Made by a program: the position numbers and the translations under genes
Source: JBIKLM01 sp044375105
Lineage (GTDB): Bacteria; Planctomycetota; UBA1135; GCA-002686595
Direction of reading: 5' to 3'
NCBI GenBank assembly: GCA_044375105.1
Contig: JBILNK010000006.1
Coordinates: 1 to 54,741 of the forward strand
Length of the DNA: 54,741 nucleotides
The notes under the pieces: generated by a model
Seen by the model: the letters and a program-made list of their open reading frames with translations, nothing else
The model's database searches: none
Told to the model about the DNA's origin: nothing
Part shown: piece by piece, positions 1 to 8,104 of the stretch
Position numbering within the stretch: position 1 is the stretch's first letter
How the letters are laid out: each line of letters begins with the position of its first letter

Positions 1-96
1 GCGGCCGCGGGCGCCTTCGGCCTGTTCGCCGCGCTGACCGGCGGCGGCGGCTCGCGCGCGCCCGGCGCCCGCCCGGGCGAAGACGACCGGCATTGA
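1..96 (+). CDS. 3' end of an unidentified gene
   Basis: Frame 1 is open from the first base to a TGA at 94-96, giving 31 residues. The end is Gly/Ala-rich (a run GGGGS, then RAPGARPGEDDRH). The hydrophobic AAAGAFGLFAALTGG part could be the last membrane segment or a helix. The start and any domain lie outside the window, so no function can be assigned. The codon pattern (G or C in nearly every third position) agrees with the other genes here. Confidence 0.5.
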   Translation, partial: AAAGAFGLFAALTGGGGSRAPGARPGEDDRH

Positions 97-421
97 GCCA
101 AGCCCGCGCGGGCTGTCCTGGCGGGGCCCGCGGCCGGGCCGCTCCACTGGCCGTCCAGACGCGTTCGGCCCCGCTCGACCCGAGCACCAGCACCAGCCTC
201 AGCCCCAGGGGGCGGGGCGCTCGCTACCCTCCCGTTCGAGCCGCGAAGCTCGACCGCTGCATCCATCCCGATCGCGGCGAGCCCTTCCGACTCGACGGCC
301 TTCCGCCCGTCGTCCCGCTGGCCCAAGGCCTGGGCCCCCGCAGCGGAGTCCGCGCCGCAAGCCCCGTAGCCGACCCGCACAGCGCCGCTCTTCCTCGCGT
401 CCCACGCATCGCTCCCTGCCC
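97..421. other. intergenic region, no gene seen
   Basis: I see no supported gene in these 325 bases. The reading frames that stay open here are low-complexity Arg/Pro/Ala-rich, as expected from random high-GC DNA, and none has a credible ribosome binding site or domain. The region must hold the promoter or leader of the lipoprotein gene starting at 422, but I see no clear -35/-10 pair. Confidence 0.5.
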
Positions 422-985
422 ATGCTCCGCCCGAACGCCTCCCGCATCCGCCCGCTGCTGTCCGCCGCGCTGCTGCTGGCCCTGGCAGCCTGCTCGTCGC
501 CCCTGCCCAACCGCCAGCCCCTCGGCGAGGCCTTCCCGCCGGTCGAGGGCAAATCCCTGAGCGGCGATCCGGTCGCCTTGCCGCCCAAGGAACCGGCCGT
601 GCTGCTGGTGGGCTACCTGCAGGAGGCCCAATTCGACGCGGACCGCTGGCTCTACGGCCTGCTGCAAGCCAATCCGCCCGTGCGCATCCTCGAAGTCCCG
701 ACCATCCCCGGCCTGTTCCCGAGCCTGTTCGCCGGCAAGATCGACGAAGGCATGCGCCAGGGCATCCCCTCCGAAGACTGGGCCAGCGTGGTGACCGTCT
801 ACGGCGACCCCGCCAAGCCGATCGCCCGCCTGACCGGCACCGAGCGCGGCCAAAACATCCGCGTGCTGCTGCTCGACGCCAGCGGCCGAGTCCAATGGTT
901 CCACGACCGCGGCTTCTCCGCCGCCAAACTGATCGAACTCGAAGCCGCCATCGCCGCCCTGCCGCCGCCCGCAACTCCGCGCTGA
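422..985 (+). CDS. lipoprotein, thioredoxin-like fold
   Basis: This 187-residue protein begins with a basic N-terminus, a Leu/Ala core and a lipobox (LALAAC, Cys about residue 25), so it is probably a lipid-anchored envelope protein. The mature part runs as GKSLSGDPVALPP, then a hydrophobic strand PAVLLVGYL, a helix, EVPTIPGLFPSLF, a second strand ASVVTVYGD and a strand RVLLLDASGRVQWFHDRGFS before a final helix. This is the order of a thioredoxin/AhpC-type fold, and the 'D-x-S-G-x-V-x-W' strand is typical of redoxin-like lipoproteins. There is no CxxC pair, so classical disulfide exchange is unlikely. The fold assignment is inference from pattern; YtfJ-like or Atp10-like proteins are alternatives. 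It stands alone, 134 bases before the tRNA gene. Confidence 0.65.
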   Translation: MLRPNASRIRPLLSAALLLALAACSSPLPNRQPLGEAFPPVEGKSLSGDPVALPPKEPAVLLVGYLQEAQFDADRWLYGLLQANPPVRILEVPTIPGLFPSLFAGKIDEGMRQGIPSEDWASVVTVYGDPAKPIARLTGTERGQNIRVLLLDASGRVQWFHDRGFSAAKLIELEAAIAALPPPATPR

Positions 986-1119
986 CGCCCCCCGTCCCAG
1001 GCCGCCGCCGCCGGCCTTTCCCTCCCCGAGCCCCATCCACAGCGCCCCGAGGCCCGCGTCCCTCCTCCGCGCGCCTCCCTCCGCGACCCGGCCCGCGCTT
1101 TGTTACCCTGACCTCCGCA

Positions 1120-1193
1120 GCGCCCGTAGCTCAGTAGGATAGAGCACTAGTTTCCTAAACTGGGGGTCACAGGTTCGAATCCTGTCGGGCGCG
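1120..1193 (+). tRNA. tRNA-Arg (anticodon CCT)
   Basis: The cloverleaf can be folded by eye. The acceptor stem GCGCCCG pairs with CGGGCGC, followed by discriminator G at 1193. The D-arm is GCTC..GAGC, the anticodon stem CTAGT/ACTGG contains one T-G wobble, the anticodon loop TTCCTAA gives CCT, and the T-arm ACAGG-TTCGAAT-CCTGT carries the invariant GGTTCGAATCC. CCT reads AGG (Arg), a rare codon in such a GC-rich genome. The 3' CCA is not encoded. No integrase gene or duplicated 3' end is visible nearby. Confidence 0.96.
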
Positions 1194-1229
1194 CCTCCGG
1201 ACTTCGAGGGTCTAGGCCGGAATTGGTGG

Positions 1230-1257
1230 CTAGCCTCGTTCTTGCGAAGCAGGCTAG
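1230..1257. terminator. hairpin downstream of tRNA-Arg
   Basis: CTAGCCT (1230-1236) and AGGCTAG (1251-1257) form a perfect 7-bp stem. The loop can extend it with TTC/GAA around TTGC. It lies 37 bases after the tRNA and may end its transcript or act in 3' processing. There is no T-run after it, so the terminator role is uncertain. Confidence 0.35.
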
Positions 1258-1404
1258 GAGCCTGGCCAAGAACTCAACAAGAGTCGGACCAGCCCGCATG
1301 AAGTCCCACCGAGCTCGGCGATTTAGGCACCCGAAATTCATGCGTCCGCCGGGCTCGATCGGGGCGGGGACTTGGGCTCGCGGGACCGGTTAGCCTTGGG
1401 GGGC

Positions 1405-2229
1405 ATGACCTTCAGCGGGCGAGCGGGGGAGCTGTGTGCGGTGGGGGGGATGGTGCTCGGCGCGGTGGCGGCTGGCTGGGCGGCGGTCGGGGCGGGTGGG
1501 GCAGCGCTGCAGGGGGGGGCCCGAGAGGGGGCGCGGGCGGCGTCGGTTGAGGTGCCTGTCGAGCGCGTCCAGCACGTCGGGCGGGAAGGGCATGCTGGGC
1601 AACAGGGGCAAGCTGAGCAGGAAGGGTACGTGGAGCGCGAGGTGCGCGGCTTTCGGGTGTTCGTGGAGCGGGACCTGGCGGGGGCGGAGGTCTGCGGGGA
1701 GGTGCTCGAGCTGCTCGAGCATCGGCTGTTCGAGGTCGAGCGGGTGGTGCCGCGCGCGGCGCTCGAGCGGCTGCGGGGCGTGGCGTTCTGGCTCGGGCTC
1801 GAGCAGCGGCCCTGGAGCGGGGTCTATCACCCTTCGGCTGCGTGGCTCGAGGAAAACGGGCACGATCCGAGCTGGGCCAAGGGCATCCAGTTCGGCGTGG
1901 CCCGGGACTTCCTGGATTGGAGCCGCGATCAGCCGGCGATGGTGCTGCACGAGCTGGCCCACGCCTACCACGACCAGGTCCTGGGCAAGGACCACGGGCC
2001 CCTGATCGCGGCCTTCGAGGCGGCCCGGGCCGACGGACGTTATGGCCAGGTGCTGCGCTCCAGCGGCCAGCGCGAGCCGGCCTATGCGATCACGAACGTG
2101 GACGAGTATTTCGCCGAATTGAGCGAGGCCTACTTCTGGGTCAACGACTTCTACCCCTTCGTGCGCGCCGAGCTGCGCGAACATGATCCGGCGGGCTTTG
2201 CGGCCGTGGAGGCTGCTTGGGGCCTGTGA
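1405..2229 (+). CDS. secreted zinc metallopeptidase (HExxH, gluzincin-like)
   Basis: The 274-residue product starts with a long hydrophobic Gly/Ala segment (MVLGAVAAGWAAVGAGGAAL) that looks like a signal peptide, so it should act outside the cytoplasm. The catalytic motif is MVLHELAHAYHDQVLG (HELAH, zinc His and general-base Glu). About 45 residues on comes NVDEYFAELSEAYFW, where a Glu after an EYFAE helix is a likely third zinc ligand, as in gluzincins of the anthrax-lethal-factor-like (ATLF) group. A Gln/Glu-rich stretch follows the signal. Start choice: ATG 1405 follows a G-rich stretch; TTG 1372 or ATG 1450 are possible, the latter beginning right at the signal core. The stop overlaps the next gene's GTG as GTGA, so the two are probably translationally coupled. 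Family membership beyond a zinc peptidase is inference. Confidence 0.7.
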   Translation: MTFSGRAGELCAVGGMVLGAVAAGWAAVGAGGAALQGGAREGARAASVEVPVERVQHVGREGHAGQQGQAEQEGYVEREVRGFRVFVERDLAGAEVCGEVLELLEHRLFEVERVVPRAALERLRGVAFWLGLEQRPWSGVYHPSAAWLEENGHDPSWAKGIQFGVARDFLDWSRDQPAMVLHELAHAYHDQVLGKDHGPLIAAFEAARADGRYGQVLRSSGQREPAYAITNVDEYFAELSEAYFWVNDFYPFVRAELREHDPAGFAAVEAAWGL

Positions 2230-3278
2230 GCGGGGGGGACGGGCGAAGGCCTGCGCAGCTGCACCGCTGGGCCGGACAGGGCGCTGCTGCAGAGCGGGCG
2301 AGCGAACGAACTCGGTGGGCTGCGCGGCAATTCATCGCCTGCGGCGCACTCTGGGCCTTGGGCGCTTCCAGCGCCTCCGCGCAGACGCTGGAAGAGCTGC
2401 AGGATGAGATCCGCGAGAGCTTGGGCAATACCGAGTTCGCCAGCTACTTCGCCGTGCTCGGCCTCGCGGCCAGCGAATACGAGCTGTCCGGTGGATCGCT
2501 GGAAGTCGATGGCACGCGCCTGAATCGCTTCGCCTTGCCCTACCGCCGCCGCTGGCTCGAGGACGACGATCGGCTCGGCTTTTATGCGGAGGGGGTGCTC
2601 GGGTTCGCCCGCGCCGAGGAGAGCGCGGAAGACCTTTATTCCGGTGCCGCTCCGGGGTTCGAGACTTCGGTCGAGGCGGATTGGACCACGGCCGGCGGGC
2701 TGGTCGGCATCGGGCCCATCGTCAGGCCCGCGCCGGACCTGACCGCGACCTGGGTCGCCAGCGTGGGTCTGGCCCATCTCGAGAGCCGGGCCCGCTACGC
2801 AGGCCCCGGGGCGGCCGTGACCCAAGCGCTGCTGGACGGCATCGGTTTCAACTGGGAGGCCTGGGCCGGCACCGTCGGCAGCGCTGGGCGCTTGGATTGG
2901 ACCCGCCAGCTCTCCAGCGTGCTGCAGGCCGAAGCCGTGCTGCGCTACGACCTGCGCTGGAGCCGCACCCTGGAAACCGATGATCCCGCCCAGGACTTCG
3001 CTTCGCGCCTGCAGGTGCTGACCCTGCGCGGCGACCTGTTCGGGCCGACCCGCTGGCGCTGCTACGGCCGCACGGTCGATTGGCGCTGCTACGCCGGCTG
3101 GCAGCGCTTCACGGAAGGTTCGCTGCTCGGTGAGACCCAGATCTTCGAGCTGGGAGCCGGGCTGGAGCTGGGCCTGCCTGCCGCGATTCCATGGCTGCGG
3201 GAGGCGGTCCTGAACGGGGCCCTGCTGCTGGGCGAAGAGCTGAGCGGCTGGAGCCTGGGCGTGAGCTTCGGCCTCTAG
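2226..3278 (+). CDS. predicted outer-membrane beta-barrel protein
   Basis: This product of about 350 residues starts with an unusually long basic lead-in, then a signal-like segment (FIACGALWALGASSASAQT). The rest alternates polar and hydrophobic residues with many aromatic and Gly turns (GFYAEGVLGFARAEE, WVASVGLAHLESRARY, GWSLGVSFGL), as in transmembrane beta-strands. It ends in a hydrophobic strand, GVSFGL, which fits outer-membrane insertion. A paired-Cys segment (RWRCYGRTVDWRCYAG) may form a disulfide. Start choice: GTG 2226 overlaps the upstream stop as GTGA; TTG 2217 is an alternative. Coupling to the metallopeptidase gene suggests a shared envelope role, for example export or surface anchoring of the peptidase, but nothing in the sequence proves it. 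It resembles solitary autotransporter-type barrels, with only moderate certainty. Confidence 0.6.
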   Translation: MSGGDGRRPAQLHRWAGQGAAAERASERTRWAARQFIACGALWALGASSASAQTLEELQDEIRESLGNTEFASYFAVLGLAASEYELSGGSLEVDGTRLNRFALPYRRRWLEDDDRLGFYAEGVLGFARAEESAEDLYSGAAPGFETSVEADWTTAGGLVGIGPIVRPAPDLTATWVASVGLAHLESRARYAGPGAAVTQALLDGIGFNWEAWAGTVGSAGRLDWTRQLSSVLQAEAVLRYDLRWSRTLETDDPAQDFASRLQVLTLRGDLFGPTRWRCYGRTVDWRCYAGWQRFTEGSLLGETQIFELGAGLELGLPAAIPWLREAVLNGALLLGEELSGWSLGVSFGL

Positions 3279-3394
3279 GGGCGGTCTTTGGGGATCCGCG
3301 CTCCCGGCGCGCCGGCCCGGGCTCGCCGGTGGGTCCCCGCGCTTGGTCCTCCGGGCCCCAGCCGGTCCCGCGGGCCGGGGTATCCTGCTCGACC

Positions 3395-4408
3395 ATGACC
3401 TCGCGCGCAGCACCCGCAGCGCCCCGCCGCCGGCATCCGCTCCTGGCCGCCTTGGCGCTCTCGATCGGCGTTGCCCTGGCGCTGCTCACGGCCGAACTGG
3501 CGCTGCGCGTCTGGCCCCCTGCGCTGATCGCCGAAGCGGGGCTGGAGGCCCGGCTGCCGAGCGACCACCATTTCCAGCCGGACAAGAATCAGTATCGCCT
3601 CGATCCGGGGCTCGGCTATCTGCCCCGGCTCGGCGAAGGTCGCTACTCCGAGCTCGGCACGGTCCGCAACGACTACGCCATCGAAAAGCCGCCGGGCGTC
3701 GAGCGGATCCTGTTCCTGGGGGATTCCGTGACCCACCGGGGGCTGATCATCGAGGCCCTGCGCAGGCAGCTCGGAGATGCCGGGCGCGAATTCTGGAACG
3801 CCGGCGTCGAGGCCTATGGGACGGCCCAGGAGGTCCGCTACTTCGAACGCTTCGGACTCCCGCTCGACCCGGACCGGGTGATCCTGACCTTCCACCTGAA
3901 CGACTTCGAGGTCACGCCGGCCCTGTTCCTGGACGACGACGGCCAGGTGGTGGTGTTCCTGCCCAAGCATCCCCGCAAGGTCGATCCCCGCCTGTTCAAG
4001 CACAGCTACCTGTACCGCTGTTTCCTGGGCTACGACATGCTGCGCAGCCACGGCGCTTCGGCCGAGGCCGAGATGGCAGAGGAAATCCAGGGCGCGCTGC
4101 GCAAGCTGCAGGATCTGTGCCGGGTCGCCGGCATCCGGCTGCAGGTGCTGGTGATGCCCCTGCTCGGTCCCACCGACGATCTGCCCGAGGCCTGGCGCGA
4201 GGGCATCCCGCGCCGCCTGGCGCGCATCCGCGAGATCCTGGAGGGGCTCGGCATCGAGCACCTCGACCTGTCCGAAGCCCATCGAGCCGCCCTGGCGGCG
4301 GGCCACGACGTCCGCGAGAGTCCCGCGGACCCGATGCATCCGAGCCCAGCAGCCGCGCACTTCTTCGCCGAGGCGATGCTCGCCGCCGGCTGGTTCGGCC
4401 CGCGCTGA
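3395..4408 (+). CDS. membrane-anchored SGNH/GDSL-like hydrolase
   Basis: The 337-residue protein has an N-terminal membrane anchor (LLAALALSIGVALALLTAEL) and then an SGNH-hydrolase-like domain. Block I is ILFLGDSVTHRG, with the nucleophile Ser in GDS; block III is a FHLNDF segment (Asn); block V is DPMHPS (Asp and His of the catalytic dyad). The oxyanion Gly of block II may be in NAGVEAYG. The order GDS-NAG-HLND-DxxH is that of extracytoplasmic esterase/acetyltransferase-like SGNH proteins found beside polysaccharide genes. ATG 3395 is chosen because everything upstream in frame is low-complexity and overlaps the previous gene. The substrate is unknown; polysaccharide O-acetyl esters or lipid esters are the usual possibilities. 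The next gene starts 168 bases downstream on the same strand. Confidence 0.78.
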   Translation: MTSRAAPAAPRRRHPLLAALALSIGVALALLTAELALRVWPPALIAEAGLEARLPSDHHFQPDKNQYRLDPGLGYLPRLGEGRYSELGTVRNDYAIEKPPGVERILFLGDSVTHRGLIIEALRRQLGDAGREFWNAGVEAYGTAQEVRYFERFGLPLDPDRVILTFHLNDFEVTPALFLDDDGQVVVFLPKHPRKVDPRLFKHSYLYRCFLGYDMLRSHGASAEAEMAEEIQGALRKLQDLCRVAGIRLQVLVMPLLGPTDDLPEAWREGIPRRLARIREILEGLGIEHLDLSEAHRAALAAGHDVRESPADPMHPSPAAAHFFAEAMLAAGWFGPR

Positions 4409-4575
4409 AGGGTCCGGGAAACGAGCGCCCGGCCTGCGTCCCGCCGAACACCGCGCTCGGGCAGCGGACGGACACCGCCCCCGACTTCAGGCGCGGCGCC
4501 CGGCCTGCCACCCGCCGGGGAACTTTCGGCCTAGCCGATCCCTCAAGAGCCGTTCACGCCCCCCAAGCCCCCCCG

Positions 4576-7176
4576 ATGATGATCCTGACCGCGCTGTTGA
4601 TGGCCTGTTGCCCGCAGGCCGAGGCCGCCCCGGCGGAGCGCCAGCTGCTGGCGATCCGCGGCCCGCTGGCCCCGGGGCAAGAGCAGGCGCTGGTGCGCTT
4701 GGTCGACTTCTACGGCGATTTCGGGCGCATCGCGGTGGCCGAAGGGGACCTGGGCCAGCGCGAGAAGCTGGCCGCGCTCGGATTCGAGTTCGAGAACCTG
4801 GGCAGCTGGCCCAAGAGCGCCCGGCTGGTGGTGCTCTCGGCCGAGCAGGCCACGGGCTTCCGCAGCGTGCGGCTGTTCGAGCACGCCGGCCAGGAGCTGC
4901 GCGCGGTGCCCCTGGCGGAGGCCCTGCGGCACGGGCACCTGCTGACCGGTTGCCACGCCCATGCGATCGCGCCGGTGGAGCGCCGCGCGGCCCTGCCGAC
5001 CCGCTTCGAGGCCCCGCCGATCGGCCCGGGCGGCGCCCTGCTCGGGAGCGCCTTGCAGCCGGCAGGGGCGGGCCCTTCCGGCGCCGCGGCAGCGGCTTTG
5101 ACGACCTCCGCGGATCCGCGCATCGCGGCCCTGATCGGCCAGGTGTCCGGGGCCAACATCCAAGCCACGGTGGCCCAGCTGGCCAGCTACACCACCCGGC
5201 GCTCCACCAGCCCGCAGCTGCTGCAGGCCCAGGCCTGGCTCGAGTCGCGCCTGGCGACGATCCCGGGCCTGGTCGTGACCAAGCACACCTGGGACGGGGC
5301 CCATGCCCCCAACCTGATCGCCGAGCTGCCGGGCAGCGATCCGGATCGCGTGGTGGTGCTCGGGGCGCACCTCGATTCGATCAATCTCTCGGGCAGCACG
5401 CTGCCCGCCCCCGGCGCGGACGACAACGCCTCGGGCTCCGGCGGCCTCCTGGAGCTGGCCCGGGTGCTGGCCGCCGTGGACTTCGAGAGCACGCTGCGCT
5501 TCGTCTGGTTCAGCGGCGAGGAGTTCGGCTTGCTGGGCGCGGACGCCTACGCCAAGAAGCTCCTGGCGGACGGCGATCAGCCCCTGGCCATGCTCAACAT
5601 GGACATGATCGCCCACCGCGCCGTGGGTGACGCCCTGGACCTCGACCTGGCGACCAACAACACCGATCCGGGCCTGACCCAGTTCGTCAAGGCGGTCGCA
5701 GAGACCTACGTGCCCAGCCTGCCGGTCGTGTTGGGGGTGCTGACCGCCGGATCGTCGGACCACGCGGCCTTCCAGGCCAACGGGATCCCGGCCGCGTTCC
5801 TGTTCGAGGACCTGACCTCCTTCAGCCCGGTGATCCACACGTCCGGCGACGTGCTCGGGCCCACCAGCGCCAACGACTTCGTGCTGGCCGAGCGCATCGC
5901 CCGCGTGTGCTTGGCGACCGCCGCGGAGATCGCCGAGCCCCTCGACCTGAGCCTGGCCCACACGCCGCTCGGCGACAGCGGCGACGCCAGCGGGCCCTAT
6001 CCGCTTTCGGTTGCGGCCAGCTCCTTGACCGGTTCCAGCGTCGCCGCGGTCGAAGTCCGCTGGCGGGTCGGCGCCGGGCCCTGGCAGAGCCGCGACCTCT
6101 CGCGCTCCAGCGCCGGGCCCTGGGTCGGCTCCCTGCCGGCCGCCGGCAGCCCCGCCGAGTTCGAGTACTACCTGCTGGCCAGCGACGCCAACGGTTATCC
6201 CGAATGGCTCCCCGAGGGGCTGACGCCGGGCGCCAAGACCCTGCGCTTCTCCGTGGGCAGCTTCACGCCGGCCTTCGTGGACGGCTTCGAAACGCCCACG
6301 GACAACGGCTGGACCCACGTGCAGATCGCCACCCAGGACGACTGGCAGCGCGGCCTGCCGGCCGGCAAGGGCGGCGACCCGAAGCAGGCCTTCGCGGGCA
6401 CCCGCGTGTGGGGCAACGACCTGGGTCCCAACGGCTTCAACGGCCTCTACCAGCCGAACGTCGAGAACCGCCTCGAATCCCCGGCGATCAGCCTGCAGGG
6501 CAAGTCCAACGTGCACCTGCGCTATCGGCGCTGGCTGACCGTCGAAGATGGCGCCTTCGACCGCGCCCGCATCCTGGTCGATGGCGTGCAGGTCTGGCAG
6601 AACCCGGTCGGCGGCGGCGACGACCACTTCATCGACACGGCCTGGGTGCTGCACGACCTGGACATCTCGTCCCTGGCGGATGGGGACCCGAGCCTGCGGC
6701 TGCGCTTCGAGCTGCGCTCCGACGGCGGGCTCGAGTTCGGCGGCTGGAACCTCGACGACGTGTCCCTGGTCGAGGTCGGCCCCGGGACGAGCAAGAACTT
6801 CGCCGCCGACGCCCTGCACCTGTCCACGGGCCAGGGCGCGGCGATCGCGCTGACCCTGGACGGCGGCGTGGCCCTCGCCGGCCGGCCCTACCTGATCGCC
6901 GGCGGGCTGAGCGGCGCCGCGCCCGGCATCTCCCTGGACGGCACCGCGATCCCCTTGGCGCCCGATGGGGTCACCAGCGCGCTGCTCGGCTTGGTCAACA
7001 CGCCGGTGGCGCCCGGCTGGCTCGGGCAGCTCTCGCCGGAGGGGCGCGCCCAGGCCGGCTTGAACCTGGGCCCGCTCGCGCCCAGCCTGGTCGGCCAGCG
7101 CCTGCGGCTCCTGTGGTTCACCCTGGCTCCGACCCAATTCGTGAGCCAGCCGCTCGAGCTCGAATTCGTGTTCTGA
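4576..7176 (+). CDS. secreted M28-family metallopeptidase with C-terminal jelly-roll and conserved tail domain
   Basis: The product has 866 residues. A short signal (MMILTALLMACCPQAEA) is followed by a propeptide-like region and, at about 190-440, an M28 aminopeptidase domain with all metal ligands visible: His265 in GAHLDS, Asp282 in GADDNASGSGG, catalytic Glu315 and ligand Glu316 in SGEEFG, Asp343 in MDMI and His421 in IHTSGD. Residues about 450-560 form an Ig-like linker. A roughly 190-residue jelly-roll region follows (DGFETPTDNGW at its start, GWNLDDVSLV at its end), resembling the MAM-like domains of secreted proteases. The last 120 residues are a separate module of a type seen at the ends of secreted planctomycete proteins, ending LELEFVF. 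It probably releases N-terminal amino acids from extracellular peptides. Of the in-frame starts, only ATG 4576 (or 4579) gives a signal peptide. Confidence 0.88.
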   Translation: MMILTALLMACCPQAEAAPAERQLLAIRGPLAPGQEQALVRLVDFYGDFGRIAVAEGDLGQREKLAALGFEFENLGSWPKSARLVVLSAEQATGFRSVRLFEHAGQELRAVPLAEALRHGHLLTGCHAHAIAPVERRAALPTRFEAPPIGPGGALLGSALQPAGAGPSGAAAAALTTSADPRIAALIGQVSGANIQATVAQLASYTTRRSTSPQLLQAQAWLESRLATIPGLVVTKHTWDGAHAPNLIAELPGSDPDRVVVLGAHLDSINLSGSTLPAPGADDNASGSGGLLELARVLAAVDFESTLRFVWFSGEEFGLLGADAYAKKLLADGDQPLAMLNMDMIAHRAVGDALDLDLATNNTDPGLTQFVKAVAETYVPSLPVVLGVLTAGSSDHAAFQANGIPAAFLFEDLTSFSPVIHTSGDVLGPTSANDFVLAERIARVCLATAAEIAEPLDLSLAHTPLGDSGDASGPYPLSVAASSLTGSSVAAVEVRWRVGAGPWQSRDLSRSSAGPWVGSLPAAGSPAEFEYYLLASDANGYPEWLPEGLTPGAKTLRFSVGSFTPAFVDGFETPTDNGWTHVQIATQDDWQRGLPAGKGGDPKQAFAGTRVWGNDLGPNGFNGLYQPNVENRLESPAISLQGKSNVHLRYRRWLTVEDGAFDRARILVDGVQVWQNPVGGGDDHFIDTAWVLHDLDISSLADGDPSLRLRFELRSDGGLEFGGWNLDDVSLVEVGPGTSKNFAADALHLSTGQGAAIALTLDGGVALAGRPYLIAGGLSGAAPGISLDGTAIPLAPDGVTSALLGLVNTPVAPGWLGQLSPEGRAQAGLNLGPLAPSLVGQRLRLLWFTLAPTQFVSQPLELEFVF

Positions 7177-7459
7177 CGGGCCCAGCCTAGGTCGACCCGG
7201 GTTGCGTCACCCGCGAGCGGCGTCGCTGCCGGTCCGCCGCCGCGGCTTCCGGCTCCCCGAGCGCCAGGGTGCCGCGGCCCAGCCCTCGGGAGGCCCCAAC
7301 GTCGGCATCGGCGCGGGCGCCGAGGGAGCGTTCGGTGAGGGTCCCCGTGCGGCTCCAGGGCCGGCGTCCGGGGCTTCGGAGGTCGCAGCCGGGACGCGGG
7401 CGGCGTGGGGTTGGCTTGCCCGTAGGAGGTTTGCGGGCTGTCGGGTCGAACCGCGCGCC

Positions 7460-7869
7460 ATGCCCCTCAAGGTGTTGGTCAATGCAACCACGCTGCCTGC
7501 TCACACCCAGAGGATCATCACGGGGCGTACCTTTCCGTCGTGGCCGGCACTGCTGCGCGGTTTTCGGCGCGGCTTGGTGGCGGGCAAGCCCTTCCCCAGT
7601 TTGGGGCGCGAGACCGGCGGCGAGGTCTATGGCGAGCTGCTGGAGCAGGTCCACTCCCCAGAATTCGACCTCTTGGATCGTCACGAGGGCGAGCGCTGGG
7701 AGCGCTTGCGCGTGGAGGTGCAATTGGGACCTGGACACAGCCAGCCCGCCTGGGTCTGGTTGCTGGGGCGCCCTGAGGCGGCTGGGTGACCCGGCAGGAC
7801 TTCGACCTCGATCGCTACCCCCGCTACGACCTGGAAGCCTTTTCCGATCAGCTCGGTCTGCCGCGCTGA
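7460..7869 (+). pseudogene. frameshifted gamma-glutamylcyclotransferase-like (AIG2/GGCT) gene
   Basis: The frame from ATG 7460 encodes an AIG2-type domain clearly related to the intact copy at 16138-16557: TG(R/K)(T/V)FPS, GFRRGLV, (F/Y)PSL, a LD-x-x-EG-x-x-(W/Y)ER segment with the catalytic Glu, and WLL. It stops early at 7787-7789. The expected C-terminal tail (FDLDRYPRYDLEAFSDQLG, matching the FDLELFAARDLPGFL tail of the intact copy) continues in a different frame to a TGA at 7867-7869, so a frameshift lies near 7780-7789. The substrate-binding YGTL motif is also gone: VNATTLP stands where the paralog has VYGTLQLP. Two independent lesions make this a decaying gene rather than a sequencing error, although an error could explain the frameshift alone. 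Confidence 0.75.
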
Positions 7870-7907
7870 TCGGCGCTCCGGAGGGCCCGCGTGGAGCACC
7901 GGGCCCC

Positions 7908-7940
7908 TTGCCTTAAGTGTCTTCCTGGAAACATTTTACG
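7908..7940 (+). promoter_or_regulatory. weak promoter-like AT-richer stretch
   Basis: This is the only AT-richer patch between the pseudogene and the small gene at 8105. TTGCCT at 7908-7913 could serve as a -35 element, with ACATTT/CATTTT about 17-18 bases later as a poor -10. The match is weak, and the call rests mainly on position. Confidence 0.2.
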
Positions 7941-7980
7941 AGAGGGTGCGACGATCTGCCGTGCCCGCGGCGGGGGCTCT

Positions 7981-7997
7981 CTGGCTCTCAGAGCCAG
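7981..7997. repeat. small perfect hairpin in the leader of the 8105 gene
   Basis: CTGGCTC (7981-7987) pairs perfectly with GAGCCAG (7991-7997) around a TCA loop. It lies about 110 bases upstream of the GTG start at 8105, so it would be in that gene's untranslated leader if transcription starts near 7945. No known riboswitch is recognised. Confidence 0.35.
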
Positions 7998-8104
7998 CGC
8001 CTGAGCGTCGCGCCCCGCGCGGTCCGATCGGACCCGGGGGCGCGCACCGCAGGGCGCCGGGCGGCAGCGCCGCCCCCCATCGGATCCAACCCAAGGAGTG
8101 CCAC

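Noticed and set aside
224..1036. 270-codon minus-strand frame opposite the lipoprotein gene
   Set aside because: Arg/Gly/Gln-rich shadow of the plus-strand gene, which has a lipobox and a sensible fold; the minus frame has neither.
1120..1260. tRNA-Arg as an integration site for a mobile element
   Set aside because: No integrase, no repeated tRNA 3' end and no composition change were found to its right; only a hairpin follows.
1147..1341. Minus-strand open frame of 64 codons containing RPTGFEPVTPSLGN
   Set aside because: It is the antisense of the tRNA-Arg gene; the GFEPVTPSLGN-like peptide is the well-known artefact of translating tRNA T-arm and anticodon sequence backwards.
4543..7137. 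864-codon minus-strand frame opposite the M28 peptidase
   Set aside because: Antisense shadow rich in Gln, Gly, Arg and Val; the plus strand carries all M28 metal ligands.
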